A DNA stretch of 64,000 nt, taken from positions 496,001 to 560,000 of the forward strand of contig NZ_JAPNOZ010000011.1 in NCBI RefSeq assembly GCF_029955155.1. The letters run 5' to 3'. This DNA comes from Psychrobacillus sp. NEAU-3TGS. Lineage in GTDB: Bacteria > Bacillota > Bacilli > Bacillales_A > Planococcaceae. Position numbers and translations under genes: made by a program. This document shows positions 63,302-64,000 of the stretch, piece after piece (the stretch's first letter is position 1; every line of letters begins with the position of its first letter). The notes under the pieces were generated by a model. It did no database searches and had not been told where the DNA came from. It saw only the letters and a list, made by a program, of their open reading frames with translations.

Positions 63302-63339
63302 AAAAAACGTAGAAAATGATTTACTCATTTTCCACGTTT
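63302..63339 (-). terminator. Terminator of ynbB
   Basis: AACGTAGAAAATGA / TCATTTTCCACGTT stem followed on the minus strand by TTTTTTAATTTT, 10 bp after the ynbB stop. Confidence 0.83.
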
Positions 63340-63348
63340 CTTTCATTT

Positions 63349-64000
63349 CTATAACTTCCGTAAAGACTGCACTGCTCCTAAAATGGCATATTTCACATGT
63401 TCGTACGTTAAACCACCTTGTATAAAAGCCGTATACGGAGGACGAATTGGACCATCAGCCGTTAACTCCATACTCGAACCTTGGATGAATGTTCCGGCTG
63501 CCATAATTACATCATCCTCGTAGCCTGGCATATAGGCAGGTTCTGGCGCAAATTGTGCATTTACCGGCGAATGCAATTGAATCGCTTTGCAAAACTGAAT
63601 CATTTGCTCGGCCGTTTGAAACGATACCGATTGAATAAGGTCTGTTCTTGTTTGCGAATAATGAGGCTCCGTCGTCATTCCCACATCTTCTAATACTGCA
63701 GACGTAAAAATGGCTCCTTTTACCGCTTGCGAAACAATATGCGGAGCTAGGAAAAATCCTTGGTACATATCCATCAAGGTATTTAGAGAAGCTCCAGCCT
63801 CTGCTCCAATTCCCGGTGAGGTCATACGATACGCACATTTCGTTACAAGCTCAGCTTTTCCTGCAATGTAGCCACCCGTTTTCGCAATACCACCACCAGG
63901 ATTTTTGATCAAAGAGCCTGCCATCAAATCTACCCCAGCATTGGTCGGTTCCAGTTCTTCCACAAACTCTCCGTAGCAATTGTCCACGAAAATAATGGCA
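63349..64000 (-). CDS. ynbB: YnbB, cystathionine beta-lyase/methionine gamma-lyase-like PLP protein (partial)
   Basis: C-terminal 216 residues of a PLP-dependent lyase of the aluminium-resistance/YnbB family; the gene runs off the right edge (codons for AIIFVDNCYGEF continue upstream). The PLP lysine is in AGSLIKNPGGGIAKTGGYIAG, and FAPEPAYMPGYEDDVIMAAG (shown in part as PEPAYMPGYEDD) and SMELTADGPIRPPY are family-typical. ynbB upstream of glnRA is the B. subtilis order. Exact substrate not established. Confidence 0.88.
   Translation of the reverse strand, partial: AIIFVDNCYGEFVEELEPTNAGVDLMAGSLIKNPGGGIAKTGGYIAGKAELVTKCAYRMTSPGIGAEAGASLNTLMDMYQGFFLAPHIVSQAVKGAIFTSAVLEDVGMTTEPHYSQTRTDLIQSVSFQTAEQMIQFCKAIQLHSPVNAQFAPEPAYMPGYEDDVIMAAGTFIQGSSMELTADGPIRPPYTAFIQGGLTYEHVKYAILGAVQSLRKL

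Overview
The window is a low-GC, endospore-forming Bacillales chromosome segment. Gene order, TTG/GTG start usage with strong AGGAGG-type ribosome sites, and the spoIIA, res, lysA, fur, lexA and glnRA blocks all point to a Bacillus-like organism. I infer the Planococcaceae side (Psychrobacillus/Lysinibacillus/Sporosarcina-like), but no rRNA or marker in the window proves the genus. Most genes lie on the minus strand.

Layout. 0-10 kb is accessory: a hotdog thioesterase, two MFS carriers (one with a LysR regulator), a SET-domain protein, and a MarR-MMPL exporter pair. Between about 5.5 and 6.1 kb there are two copies of a GC-rich interspersed repeat around a 62-bp hairpin. 10.7-45.9 kb is a long conserved block that follows the Bacillus subtilis order: rsiX-sigX-resEDCBA-rluB-dacB-scpBA-ypuF-ribT-lysA-spoVAF-sigF-spoIIAB-spoIIAA-pdp-deoB, then a glycolipid-type glycosyltransferase pair, then xerD-fur-(SpoIIM-position membrane protein)-nudF-yqkF, and further on clpE-yqkE-thiolase-yqkD. 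Several members expected from B. subtilis are missing: spmA/spmB, spoVAA to spoVAE, dacF, and the ribDEAH genes next to ribT. 45.9-50.5 kb is a second conserved block (yneF-tkt-ynzC-yneB-yneA / lexA). 50.6-54.8 kb has an OsmC protein, an amino-acid ABC transporter and a decayed prophage remnant (endolysin plus truncated replication protein). 54.9-60.4 kb is a catabolic regulon. 60.6-64 kb has an excalibur-domain protein, glnRA and a partial ynbB.

Two things stand out. First, the 54.9-60.4 kb region reads as a complete sigma-54 regulon. A PAS-AAA+-Fis activator sits divergent to a beta-keto acid cleavage enzyme (BKACE) and a hydroxyacid dehydrogenase, with a GntP-type permease downstream. Both transcription units have a -24/-12 promoter (TGGCAT-N5-TTGC) preceded by a shared block of about 60 bp that contains a TAAGTCA-N4-TGACTTA palindrome. 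The inferred pathway imports a beta-hydroxy acid, oxidises it, and cleaves the keto acid with acetyl-CoA. Second, several gene-free gaps hold arrays of short cores (AGCAACC, GTTGCGC, CGACAAA, ATCTTGCGATT) repeating every 20-21 bp with variable spacers. The AGCAACC arrays have a conserved leader (AATGGCTAAG) and occur as several units. I do not recognise these arrays as a named element.

Regulatory sites that can be read directly include three LexA boxes between yneA and lexA, two CtsR boxes on the clpE promoter, a GlnR box inside the glnR promoter, a sigma-H promoter for spoIIAA, and a palindromic operator in front of the marR gene. Small genes include a 33-residue membrane peptide behind lysA and a 50-residue protein coupled to ypuF.
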